Positions 41,166-48,863 of a stretch of DNA of 64,000 bases are shown here, in pieces. The translations under genes were made by a program, and so were the position numbers. Source of the DNA: Apteryx mantelli (lineage: Eukaryota > Chordata > Aves > Apterygiformes > Apterygidae); NCBI RefSeq assembly GCF_036417845.1, contig NC_090020.1, positions 41,896,425-41,960,424 of the forward strand, read 5' to 3'. Each line of letters begins with the position of its first letter. The first letter of the stretch is position 1. Under the pieces are notes generated by a model that saw only the letters and a list, made by a program, of their open reading frames with translations, ran no database searches and had not been told where the DNA came from.

Positions 41166-41950
41166 AAAAATTTTGTTTATCTCTTTGATCTGATGGAAAG
41201 TTTTTGAAGCTCTGTCTTTCTCAGGATAGATCACGTTTGATTCCCACTGAGTCATTGGTGGGGGAAAGATACTAAAGCAAAAACTTGACTCTGTCATTAA
41301 TTTGGTCCATATTTGACATTCCAAAAAACAGGATCACAGACTGACACTCCTCTAAGCCTCAGAGTCAGTATTTTACCAAATGATTCTGCTGAACAGATAT
41401 TCAAGTATGCTAAAATATTCAGATCTTTGAAAAACAATGGGAACAGGAGCTGAGTACAGCTCCTTTAGCAGTGGTCATCCCACAAAATATAAAATGCAAT
41501 ACCAGGTTAATCCTAAATCGTTACCTACAGCATATCCAAAAACATCTTGGTAGAGCATGGAAACCTAACTGTGTTTGTTAATAGACTGGACTTTTCAACA
41601 GCTCCGACAATATAACCCAGTGGCCTGAGGCACAGAGGTTCTTCAGTCTATGCAAATGCTGCAGCATTTCTGATGCAAACAGAGATCAACAAAACTTAAT
41701 TCTAACAGCTAAGCTAAACAATAACTCTTCTATTATTACAGCCCATTTGTTTTCTTCTACAATTTCTCAAGGAATGGTCTGTCCTTTCTCCCAGGTGAGC
41801 ATATAAGCATGTATATTTTATCTGTTACTGAATTCTCTTGCTCCTTCCATTTATGATTCTTTTCTTCGACCATCATTCTTATTCAGAGACCACTGATTTT
41901 GCTAGCCAGAGGAACTGTAGAAGTATCACAAGCAGGTATTTTCCCCATGA
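41166..41950. other. Non-coding sequence
   Basis: Nothing recognisable was seen. Confidence 0.5.
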
Positions 41951-42015
41951 TTTTTTACCCAAAACACACACATGAAGTATACTTTTTTTTACCCAAAATG
42001 CACACATCAAGTATG
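41951..42015. repeat. 34-bp tandem duplication, diverged
   Basis: Two adjacent copies of a unit with core tttacccaaaa followed by cacacatgaagtat or cacacatcaagtat, with period about 34 and a few differences. Confidence 0.7.
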
Positions 42016-42714
42016 AGAAGTCTTTGTCATGTTGTACAGGAAAATTAAAATAAGAATCGCCTGACTTTTATATCTGTAGTTTCATTCCCCTTACAGATAG
42101 GTAGGCATGTTCATTTTTTATTGTAACACCTACTAAATCTAAGTATTTCCCACAGAATGGTCAGCTCCCCTGAACTGCTTTTTTAGGGCACTCCATCTAC
42201 TGTCTGATAACAGTATAACTGTATAAGCCCAAAGCGTGAAGGTGTGGTAGCATTTTCCCAGACAGAAACTTTTTTAATGGGGGCTAACAAATAAGATTTC
42301 CCCTGTTTCTCCTGGTCAGAAACAGTTTGGTCATTTGGGGTTTCCAAAACAAACCAAGCAGAAACACAGATCTAGCATACACAACCACAGATTAACTATG
42401 AAAGATAAGGAAATTATAAGCAACTTTAAACAGTCTTACAAGGTTAATTTGCAGAGCTTTAATTCTAAACAGCAACTGCAATGAGCAACAAGATGAAGTC
42501 CAAGCAGACATGTATTATACAGCCTGAAAGAGCTCAACAGCACAACACGGTAGTGCTGTGTAATGACGCACAGACCAGGTCCCAAGACTAACAAAGCAGC
42601 TAAGTCAGCAAAGCACTCAGTGTTTTTCTGCTCCCACCCCTGCACAGCTCTCTCATGAGTGACGGGCACTTACTGAGAGGAGCAGAGGTTACTCTAGGCA
42701 GTGCTACTACTGTG
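42016..42714. other. Non-coding sequence flanking the provirus
   Basis: Nothing recognisable was seen. The provirus interrupts this sequence at CCAC. Confidence 0.5.
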
Positions 42715-42718
42715 CCAC
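42715..42718. repeat. Target-site duplication, left copy (CCAC)
   Basis: CCAC directly precedes the TG of the 5' LTR and recurs directly after the CA of the 3' LTR. A 4-bp duplication is the usual size for gammaretroviral integration. Confidence 0.9.
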
Positions 42719-42786
42719 TGTTACATTATATTGATTAGAATAGGTTATACTTGGTAGACTAGATGAAGGTATAATCGCAGGTGTTG

Positions 42787-42834
42787 GGTACAGTACGGTC
42801 TGATGAACTAGGTACAGTACAGTCTGATGAACTA
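42787..42834 (+). repeat. 24-bp direct tandem repeat in U3
   Basis: Two adjacent 24-bp units (42787-42810 and 42811-42834) begin ggtacagtac and end tctgatgaacta. They differ at one base. Their location upstream of the TATA boxes is where retroviral enhancer repeats usually sit. The same pair is at 48932-48979 in the 3' LTR. Confidence 0.9.
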
Positions 42835-42876
42835 GGTAAATGATAAGCAAATCTTGGCAACAGTAACTGAAGAAAC

Positions 42877-42883
42877 TATAAAT
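42877..42883 (+). promoter_or_regulatory. Alternative TATA box in 5' LTR
   Basis: TATAAAT. It lies about 138 bp upstream of the polyadenylation signal, so less likely than the second box if the R region is short. Confidence 0.35.
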
Positions 42884-42938
42884 GGGAAACAATCATGTAG
42901 CTTAGCAATTCTGTTGATTATGTTACGTAACCGAACAC

Positions 42939-42945
42939 TATAAAT
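42939..42945 (+). promoter_or_regulatory. Likely TATA box of 5' LTR promoter
   Basis: TATAAAT located 76 bp before AATAAA. This spacing would give a start near 42970 and a short R region of roughly 60-70 bp, as in gammaretroviruses. The start site is inferred from spacing. Confidence 0.55.
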
Positions 42946-43014
42946 ATTAACCAAGTTAAACGGGGATTTGGGATTCTCAGCTTTGGACATGAGTCCCTGA
43001 GACCCCGGGCCCTG

Positions 43015-43020
43015 AATAAA
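43015..43020 (+). terminator. Polyadenylation signal in 5' LTR
   Basis: AATAAA in the context cctgaataaagca. The copy at 49160-49165 in the 3' LTR would be the one used for viral RNA. Confidence 0.8.
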
Positions 43021-43075
43021 GCACCGCATATAACTGCTTTCGTAGTTATGTGTTTCTTTATGGGCAACAGTTTTC

Positions 43076-43093
43076 TGGTGACCCAGATGGGAC
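43076..43093 (+). other. Primer binding site, tRNA-Trp-like
   Basis: TGGTGACCCAGATGGGAC lies 6 bp after the LTR end. Its first nine bases fit the 3' end of tRNA-Trp, and I count 14 of 18 matches to the usual Trp primer site. Most well-known gammaretroviruses use Pro or Gln primers, while the avian leukosis group uses Trp. The assignment comes from memory of primer-site sequences. Confidence 0.65.
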
Positions 43094-43476
43094 TTCGGGA
43101 GTAGTGTTGACGGTTCGCTTTCCAATTTTGCTCCGTGCCGGCACCGAGGAATTCTCGGGGAGCCATCGGCTGCGCCCGCTCTGCGCTGCTCCTGACGTCC
43201 CAAAGTGGTAAGCCCGAAGGTGCTTTATTATAGTATTTTGGTTGGGTGCCTGCCTAATAAGACGTGACGGCGATTCATGCAAGGTTGGGCTAACGAGCTC
43301 GAGGTCTGGTCTGTGGAAGCCTAGGCGCTGGCCGTCAGACGGAGCGAAAGCCCCACAGGTCCAGCACTCACGGACATACGTGGCTGTCTCGTGAGTTTGG
43401 TTTGGTCTTTTGTTTCCCATCAGAGGCTATCTTTCCGTTTTCTACCCCGTAGATTTAGTGTGTGTGTGTGGAATGA
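43094..43476 (+). other. Untranslated leader of the provirus
   Basis: Non-coding 5' leader between primer site and gag. It should hold the packaging signal, though I cannot locate it by eye. A donor-like GGTAAGC is at 43207-43213. Long minus-strand frames here are shadows of the GC-rich leader. Confidence 0.6.
43208..43212 (+). promoter_or_regulatory. Candidate env splice donor
   Basis: GTAAG within aaagtg|gtaagc fits a 5' splice site and sits in the leader, where the donor for env mRNA is expected. Inferred from motif and position only. Confidence 0.4.
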
Positions 43477-43488
43477 ATGTGTAAGACC

Positions 43489-43686
43489 ATGGTAATACCG
43501 GATAATTCTCCGTTAGGATGTTTATTAAAGCATTGGAAAAGTGCGGGATATTTTCAGAGTATGAGTAAAAGTCGATTTATAGATTATTGTACGAATTGGT
43601 GGCCACAATATGAGTATGATGGACCCTGGTGGCCTGAACACGGAAGTTTAGATCCGGGTGTTATAGGTCCATTAATGAGATATTGA
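43489..43686 (+). pseudogene. gag: Gag matrix-like N-terminal fragment
   Basis: Open frame of 65 codons ending at a TGA that is immediately followed by TAA (43684-43689). An ATG four codons upstream (43477) is possible, but the 43489 ATG has a strong context (gaccATGg). The translated text has the spaced W, WP and GSLDPG-type pattern of gammaretroviral matrix proteins, including SPLGCLLKHWKS near the start. The residue after either Met is not Gly, so the usual myristoylation signal is absent at both starts. The same frame continues after the two stops for another 146 codons. The fragment would yield at most a truncated matrix peptide. Confidence 0.75.
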
Positions 43687-43689
43687 TAA

Positions 43690-44127
43690 GAACTTGAAAA
43701 ATGGGATGAAGTACCATATGTTGATCTATTTTATGATATACGTAATCATCCAGATATGCAGAGAGAATGTGGAATGTTGTTGGTACATCCCGAAAAAGAT
43801 AAAACAAAGTGTGAAGGATGTGTAGGTAATAAGAAGTGTATGACTTGTTTGGCAATACAAAATTCAATAAGAGAGCCAGAGGATGTATCACTTTTAGTAT
43901 CACCGACGGCCCCTGTGATGTCCGATATAGATGCAGGGGACGATAGTGATACCGATAGTATTAAGGCGGTAAAACTGTCAGAACCAATTAATACTGGAGC
44001 GATCCAGATTAAGTTAACACCGAAGGGTTCGCCAGGGCATTCATCATGCCCAAGACAAGCGCAACGAACCCCAATTGCACAGAGAACAAGACAAGGGAGG
44101 AAGGAACAAGAGCTAGAATATTTATAG
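43690..44127 (+). pseudogene. gag: Gag remnant: end of matrix and linker, capsid lost
   Basis: Continues the gag frame after the tandem TGA-TAA. It starts with EKWDEVPYVDLFYDI, a pattern like the end of gammaretroviral matrix, then has a Cys-rich stretch (CEGCVGNKKCMTC) and an acidic linker (DIDAGDDSDTDSIK). It ends in an Arg/Gln-rich tail at a TAG and overlaps the pol frame from about 44046. There is no capsid major-homology pattern and no CCHC zinc knuckle, so capsid and nucleocapsid are missing. The Cys cluster (CxxC then CxxC) is curious, but its spacing is not that of a nucleocapsid knuckle. Confidence 0.7.
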
Positions 44128-44864
44128 TAAAAGAAATAGCTAATACAACAATACCAATAGAGGTAGAAAACGCTGTAGTACCATGGGTATGGGAGACACA
44201 AATACCAGGATTAGCGAAAGCAGCAAAACCTGTCATAGTAGAATTGAAAGAAGGTGTCCAACCGGTAAGAGTTAGACAATATCCTATACAGTTAGAAGCT
44301 AGGAAAGGGGTAGCACCATTAATTGCAAAATTTTTAATGCACAATGTGTTAGAAGAATGTGAATCTGAATATAATACACCAATATTTCCTATAAGAAAAC
44401 CTAACGGAGATTATAGGTTAGTTCAAGATTTAAGAGCTGTAAATGAAATAGTTAAAGATATACATCCAGTAGTAGCAAATCCTTATACATTGTTAACATC
44501 TGTGGCAGAACAATTTAGATACTTTTCTGTAATTGATTTAAAAGATGCTTTCTTCTGCATCCCATTGGCATTACAAAGTAGGAAATTATTTGCGTTTGAA
44601 TGGGAAAATCCGGATACAGGAAGAAAACGACAGCTGACCTGGACCAGGTTACCACAAGGCTTCAAAAATAGTCCTACAATATTTGGGAATCAACTGGCAC
44701 GAGAACTGGAGGATTGGAAGGAGCAAGGATATTTTCAATTACCATCAGAAGCATACTTATTGTTGCAGTATGTGGATGACATTTTCGTGGCGACAGAAAG
44801 GTATGAAAACTGCATTACTGTTACAGTTGCGTTATTAAATTTACTGGGACAGAGCGGTTATTGA
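44046..44864 (+). pseudogene. pol: Pol part 1: reverse transcriptase fingers and palm
   Basis: 272-codon open frame ending in TGA (44862-44864). Counting from the ATG at 44046, RT homology begins near residue 47 (PWVWETQIPGLA), with the first catalytic Asp at 164 (VIDLKDAF), the LPQGFKNSP motif at 202-210 and YVDD at 242-245. About 45 residues before it match neither protease nor RT and lie at the junction of the gag-pol deletion. No DTGA-type protease motif is seen. Pol would copy genomic RNA into DNA. This copy cannot make full-length Pol because of the deletion and stops. The ATG is only the first in the open stretch. Natural Pol comes from Gag-Pol readthrough. Confidence 0.93.
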
Positions 44865-46433
44865 GTTTCTAAGGAAAAAGCCCAAATTGCCCAGGAAAAA
44901 GTGATATATCTGGGATGTGAAATTTCCCAAGGACAAAGACGGTTGGGGGTGAATAGAATACAAGCGATTTGTGCCATCCCTGAACCTAGAAATTTGCACG
45001 AGTTACGAACTTTTCTAGGAATGACAGGGTGGTGCAGACTCTGGATTTTGAATTATGGACTGTTAGCCAAACCACTGTATGAAGCTTTAAAAGAGCCACA
45101 ATTAGTTTGGAGTTTAGAGTGTAAAAGGGCTTTTCAAGACTTAAAACAGGCTCTGCAAGAAGCCCCAGCATTAGGATTGCCTGATTTGACAAAAACATTT
45201 CAACTCTTTGTACATGAGCGGCAACGACTAGCGTTTGGAGTTTTAACTCAACGAATTGGATCATGGAAGAGACCGGTGGGCTATTTTTCCAAGCAGTTGG
45301 ATATGGTAAGTGCCGGATGGCCTTCTTGCCTCCGAGCAGTGGCTGCTACTGTAATGTTAGTCCAAGAAGCTAGAAAATTAACATTGGGAACAAAAATGGA
45401 AGTATTTGTGCCCCACATGGTGATTGCAGTTTTGGAACAAAAGGGGGGTCATTGGTTGTCATCCAGTAGAATGTTGAAATATCAAGCAATATTGAGAGAA
45501 CAGGATGATATATTTTTAAAGATAACAACATGTTTGAATCCCGCTGAATTTTTAGGTAGCAAAATAGAGGAAGGCGAGCTGGAAAATGATTGTATTGAGG
45601 TGATCGAACAAACTTACGCCAGTAGGGTAGATCTGAAAGATATTCCCCTTGTAAATCCTGATTGGACATTATTTACAGACGGTAGCAGCTTTGTTGAGAA
45701 TGGAACACGATATTCTGGATATGCTGTGGTTACTAAGCTTGAAGTAATTGAAGCAAAGGCATTAATGCCAGGAACGTCAGCGCAAAAGGCAGAACTGGTC
45801 GCTCTAATTCGGGCTTTAATACTGAGTACGGATAAGAGAGTGAATATTTGGACAGATTCTAAATACGCTTTTGGAATAATACATATACATGGAGCTTTAT
45901 GGAAGGAAAGAGGATTGTTGACGGCTCAAGGTAGTATTATTAAATATCGAACCGAGATCTTACAGTTATTAGAGGCTGTGTTACTACCTCAGCAAGTGGC
46001 TGTAATGCATTGTCGAGGACATCAGAGGGATGACAGCGATGTGGCACAAGGAAACATGAAGGCGGACCAGGCAGCCAAAATTGCTGCACGGCAAGTATGG
46101 ACTGAATTAGCTCTAATACCTACTAAGGTAAGCCCGATTACTGCTCATCTCTCTGTAAATCCCTTTTATACCCAAGAAGATGAAAAATTAGCCGATTTGG
46201 TAAAGGCACAGAAGAATTCACATGGATGGTATGTAACAGGTAATGGACAAGTAGTAGTGCCTGCTACAATTATGAAACGAATAATACAAACTGAACATAA
46301 TAAATGCCATTGGGGAGCAGAAGCATTGGTGCAGTTTTTAAAGCGGAGCATTATATCTGCACAAATGTTAACAATAGCAAAAGGGGTGAATGCGAAGTGT
46401 CCAGTATGTTTAAAGAATAATCCGGTAATATGA
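44865..46433 (+). pseudogene. pol: Pol part 2: RT connection, RNase H, integrase zinc finger
   Basis: Same frame as part 1 after one TGA, open to a second TGA at 46431-46433. Numbered from the ATG at 44901, it has the RT thumb/connection (FLGMTGWCRLW at 39-49). RNase H follows with the acidic residues D260 (FTDGSS), E298 (AELVAL), D319 (WTDSKYAF) and D389 (KADQAAK). The integrase HHCC finger has H466, H470, C500 and C503. All RNase H catalytic positions are present. The break falls just after CPVCLKNNP, between zinc finger and catalytic core. Apart from the two TGA codons the frame is uninterrupted, so damage is light. Confidence 0.93.
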
Positions 46434-47309
46434 AAACAAATTCAAATGGGAACTTTGAAAGTGGGAATAGAACCAGGTGACTATTGGCAAGTGGATTTTG
46501 CAGAATTACCTAAATCAAAAGGGTTTAAGTATTTATTGGTATATGTATGTACCTTTTCAGGGTGGCCAGAAGCATTTCCCTGTAGAACGAATCAAGCTAG
46601 AGAAGTAGTAAAAACTTTGTTAAAAGAGATCATACCTAGATTTGGGGTACCTTTAGGAATTTCTTCAGATCGAGGCCCACACTTTATAGCTAAAATAGTA
46701 CAGGAAATTAGTGAAATGCTTGGAATTAGCTGGGATTTACATACACCATGGAGGCCACAATCTAGTGGAAAGGTAGAAAGGATGAATCAAACATTAAAAG
46801 GACAAATTAAAAAGATATGCCAGGAAGCTAAAATCCAATGGCCACAGGCATTGCCCCTTGCTTTATTGAGAATTCGTATAAAACCTAGAGAAGGGTTGTC
46901 TGTAAGTCCATATGAAATTCTGTACGGTAAGCCATATACTGCACCAACGACGGGAATGGGAAGCGCAGATTTACACCTTCAAGGAGATCAAGATGTTTAT
47001 AGTTATATAATTTCTTTAAGCAGATTACTCACAGCCTTACGTGCCGCGATCATCTGGAATCGCCCTTTGCCATTGGAGAATCCGGTGCATGATATTCAAC
47101 CAGGAGACCAAGTGTATGTTCGAAATTGGCAAACGGAGCCTTTAAAGGAACAGTGGCATGGACCTTATTTGGTACTATTGATAACATTTACCGCTGTGAA
47201 AGTAGCAGGAATTGATAATTGGATTCATTATACCAGAGTGAAGAAGGTACCATCACAATGGGGGGTAAAAATGATCACTCCTACAAAACTGAGATTTACA
47301 TCTTGGTAA
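46434..47309 (+). pseudogene. pol: Pol part 3: integrase catalytic core and C-terminal domain
   Basis: Frame-continuous with part 2 after TGA. Counting from the ATG at 46446, the integrase triad is D17 (WQVDFAE), D75 (SSDRGPHF) and E111 (GKVERMN). There are exactly 35 residues between the second Asp and the Glu, the classical D,D35E spacing. A GPY/F module (WHGPYLVLL) and WIHYTRVK follow near the C terminus, both gammaretroviral features. It ends in TAA at 47307-47309. The last ~50 bp overlap the env start region in another frame, as is usual for gammaretroviruses. All catalytic residues are intact although the frame is cut from the rest of Pol. Confidence 0.93.
47011..47023 (+). promoter_or_regulatory. 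Candidate env splice acceptor
   Basis: TTTCTTTAAGCAG is a short pyrimidine-biased tract ending in CAG about 235 bp before the env ATG at 47258. It is a plausible 3' splice site for a subgenomic env mRNA. Not proven. Confidence 0.3.
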
Positions 47310-47779
47310 TACTATGCTGGGTAGGATTAAGTAATGGTTTCGCTCAAATAATACATACATATGCTACTGTACATATAGAAGAACGAATGGATGTAAATTT
47401 GACTTGTGATTTTGTTGGAGATATGGGAAGTTCAATCCAAGACATTAGTTGCTATTGGCAGAAGAATGAGTCCAAATTGTCAACTGGGTTTACAATCCGA
47501 TGGGATAGTGATACACGAAGGGGTACTATGATTTTATCATTGCGAAATGTAAGTAAGACAGATGTAGGAAACTACACCTGTATTGTTTGGATTAAAGAGA
47601 GTTTTGATTATGGAAAAAGGGCATTAGAGGTTACTGCAAAATCAGAACCTATGCAGAAAAGAAACAGAGCCAGGAGAGAGTTAAAAGATTTGGAAAAAGA
47701 TGAAATGCAACCAATACAAATAATCCAGGCGCCACAACAGGAAACACAAGAAAATCTAATGCAAAAGAAAGTTAGCTGA
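47258..47779 (+). CDS. env: Env surface region: signal peptide plus Ig V-like domain
   Basis: Intact 173-codon frame (186 codons from an earlier ATG at 47219, used for numbering). Residues 24-42 form a hydrophobic signal peptide. Residues 47-140 read as one immunoglobulin V-like domain: B-strand Cys63 (NLTCDF), Trp80 after an extra Cys78 (SCYWQ), an E-strand-like MILSLRNV, and the F-strand signature D115-x-G117-x-Y119-x-C121. The two canonical Cys are 58 residues apart. Sequons lie at N60, N83, N110 and N118. A furin-type RARR (150-153) follows, then a polar Gln/Glu/Lys-rich tail to TGA. It overlaps the pol 3' end in another frame, where env is expected to start. I know no characterised gammaretroviral surface protein with such a recognisable Ig signature. 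Possible origins are capture of a host receptor domain or strong convergence. It could act as a secreted or receptor-binding Ig domain; this is inference. Confidence 0.8.
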   Translation: MGGKNDHSYKTEIYILVILCWVGLSNGFAQIIHTYATVHIEERMDVNLTCDFVGDMGSSIQDISCYWQKNESKLSTGFTIRWDSDTRRGTMILSLRNVSKTDVGNYTCIVWIKESFDYGKRALEVTAKSEPMQKRNRARRELKDLEKDEMQPIQIIQAPQQETQENLMQKKVS

Positions 47780-48079
47780 AAAACACCCAGTCTAGAACTG
47801 TACAAAAGTATACACTTGTGACAACCCGAAAGTGAAGTTACCTTTCCACCTGTGGTCCTTGCATTAAGGACAGGTTGTGCTTGTAGAGGAATTAAATACT
47901 CAATGAGTGAACCTGTAATACAATTCGGAGTGAGAATAGATTGTAGAACTACGATCAGGAGCATAGGAAATTTAGTTTGGGTTACAAGTGATGGACAATG
48001 GACGACTCACCTCCCCTTGGATGGGTTGGTGACTGAAATAACTTTAGGGTTACCAACTCTCTGCCCAATTTGGAAGTAA
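47780..48079 (+). pseudogene. env: Env surface-subunit C-terminal remnant
   Basis: Same frame as the Ig-like part. The TGA at 47777 is followed by 13 codons, a second TGA at 47819-47821 and then 85 open codons to TAA at 48077-48079. The text has GCACRG near its start, a second Cys (RIDCRTT), WVTSDGQWTTHLPL and a closing LPTLCPIW. This looks like the conserved end of a retroviral surface subunit just before the transmembrane subunit. No basic furin site is evident directly before the TAA. The assignment rests on position, Cys/Trp pattern and frame continuity. Confidence 0.6.
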
Positions 48080-48775
48080 GCGCCATTTAAGGGTAGATTA
48101 GAAAATTTACGGATAATGAAGAGAGAAATAAAGGATGATGATGATTGGCAAGAACCATCATCCGGTGTGAAGTTAGGTTGGGCTTTAGAATCATTGTTTG
48201 CTCCAATTAGTACTTATCGGAATAGAGAAATGTTGTACCGGTTGTTAGGACAAACGGAAAGGCTAGCAAGAGTGACTAAAGAAGGATTTAAGGAAATAAA
48301 CTTACAATTACAGGCAACCACAAAAATGACCCTGCAAAATAGAATGGCATTAGATATGCTGTTGCTAAAAGAACATGGAGTATGTGGTTATTTACGAGAT
48401 AAGATTGATCATTGTTGTGTACATATTCCGAATGTTACAGCCGCGGTAGAACGTGATTTGTCTCAGCTAACACAAATTGAACATGCAACTGAGGAAGAAA
48501 GAGAAGAAAGTACCCATAATGGGGTTGCTGCTTTAGCAAAGTCATTTGGATTGAACATCTCTGGTTGGGTAGCATCTTTAATTCAATGGTGTATAATAAT
48601 TATAATTATTATGTTAGCTATTATGGGAGTGTTGTGTTTGATTCAAAATATTGTTAATAAGGAACGGCAACACTTGGGGAAAATTTTAAAAGCTGTTACC
48701 AGGAAGAATCATGAACTTCCCCCGAGATATGAAGACATTGGAAATAATTCATCGCAGCTACAATCACCAGTTTGA
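48080..48775 (+). pseudogene. env: Env transmembrane subunit
   Basis: Open for 231 codons after the TAA; first ATG at 48116 (219 codons, used for numbering). It has an N-terminal heptad region (about 24-72), then LQNRMALDMLLLKEHGVC at 73-90, which matches the immunosuppressive-domain position of gammaretroviral TM. C90 and C100-C101 follow, that is C-x9-CC where the family standard is C-x6-CC. A hydrophobic anchor spans 152-177 and a cytoplasmic tail 182-219 contains PPRY (202-205) and ends at TGA. The start (KDDDDWQEPSS) is charged, and no hydrophobic fusion peptide or RxKR site is visible before the heptad region. Normally TM fuses viral and cell membranes; this one may not. Confidence 0.85.
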
Positions 48776-48851
48776 GACGGTCCAAAGAATATGGAAATCT
48801 GCGGAACTGATGATGAAAATCCTTGCAGTCTGGAAGACCTGAAGTATTTTC

Positions 48852-48862
48852 AAAGGGGGGAA
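48852..48862 (+). other. Polypurine tract
   Basis: AAAGGGGGGAA lies one base before the TG of the 3' LTR, the expected primer site for plus-strand DNA synthesis. Confidence 0.9.
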
Positions 48863-48863
48863 T

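Larger units (their letters stand above)
42719..43069 (+). repeat. 5' LTR, 351 bp
   Basis: Begins TGTTACATTATATTG and ends GGGCAACA. It matches the 3' LTR along its full length except for two single-base differences (gcaccgcat against gcactgcat, and tttatgggc against tttacgggc), both transitions. It carries a 24-bp tandem repeat in U3, two TATAAAT boxes and one AATAAA. Minus-strand frames here are shadows. Confidence 0.98.

Noticed and set aside
42832-43420. Three long minus-strand frames over the 5' LTR and leader
   Set aside because: Antisense to LTR and leader, partly repeated at the 3' LTR, with no recognisable protein. Shadows.
43746-44344. Minus-strand frames of 111-151 codons over gag and pol
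   Set aside because: Mirror frames of retroviral coding sequence in other phases.
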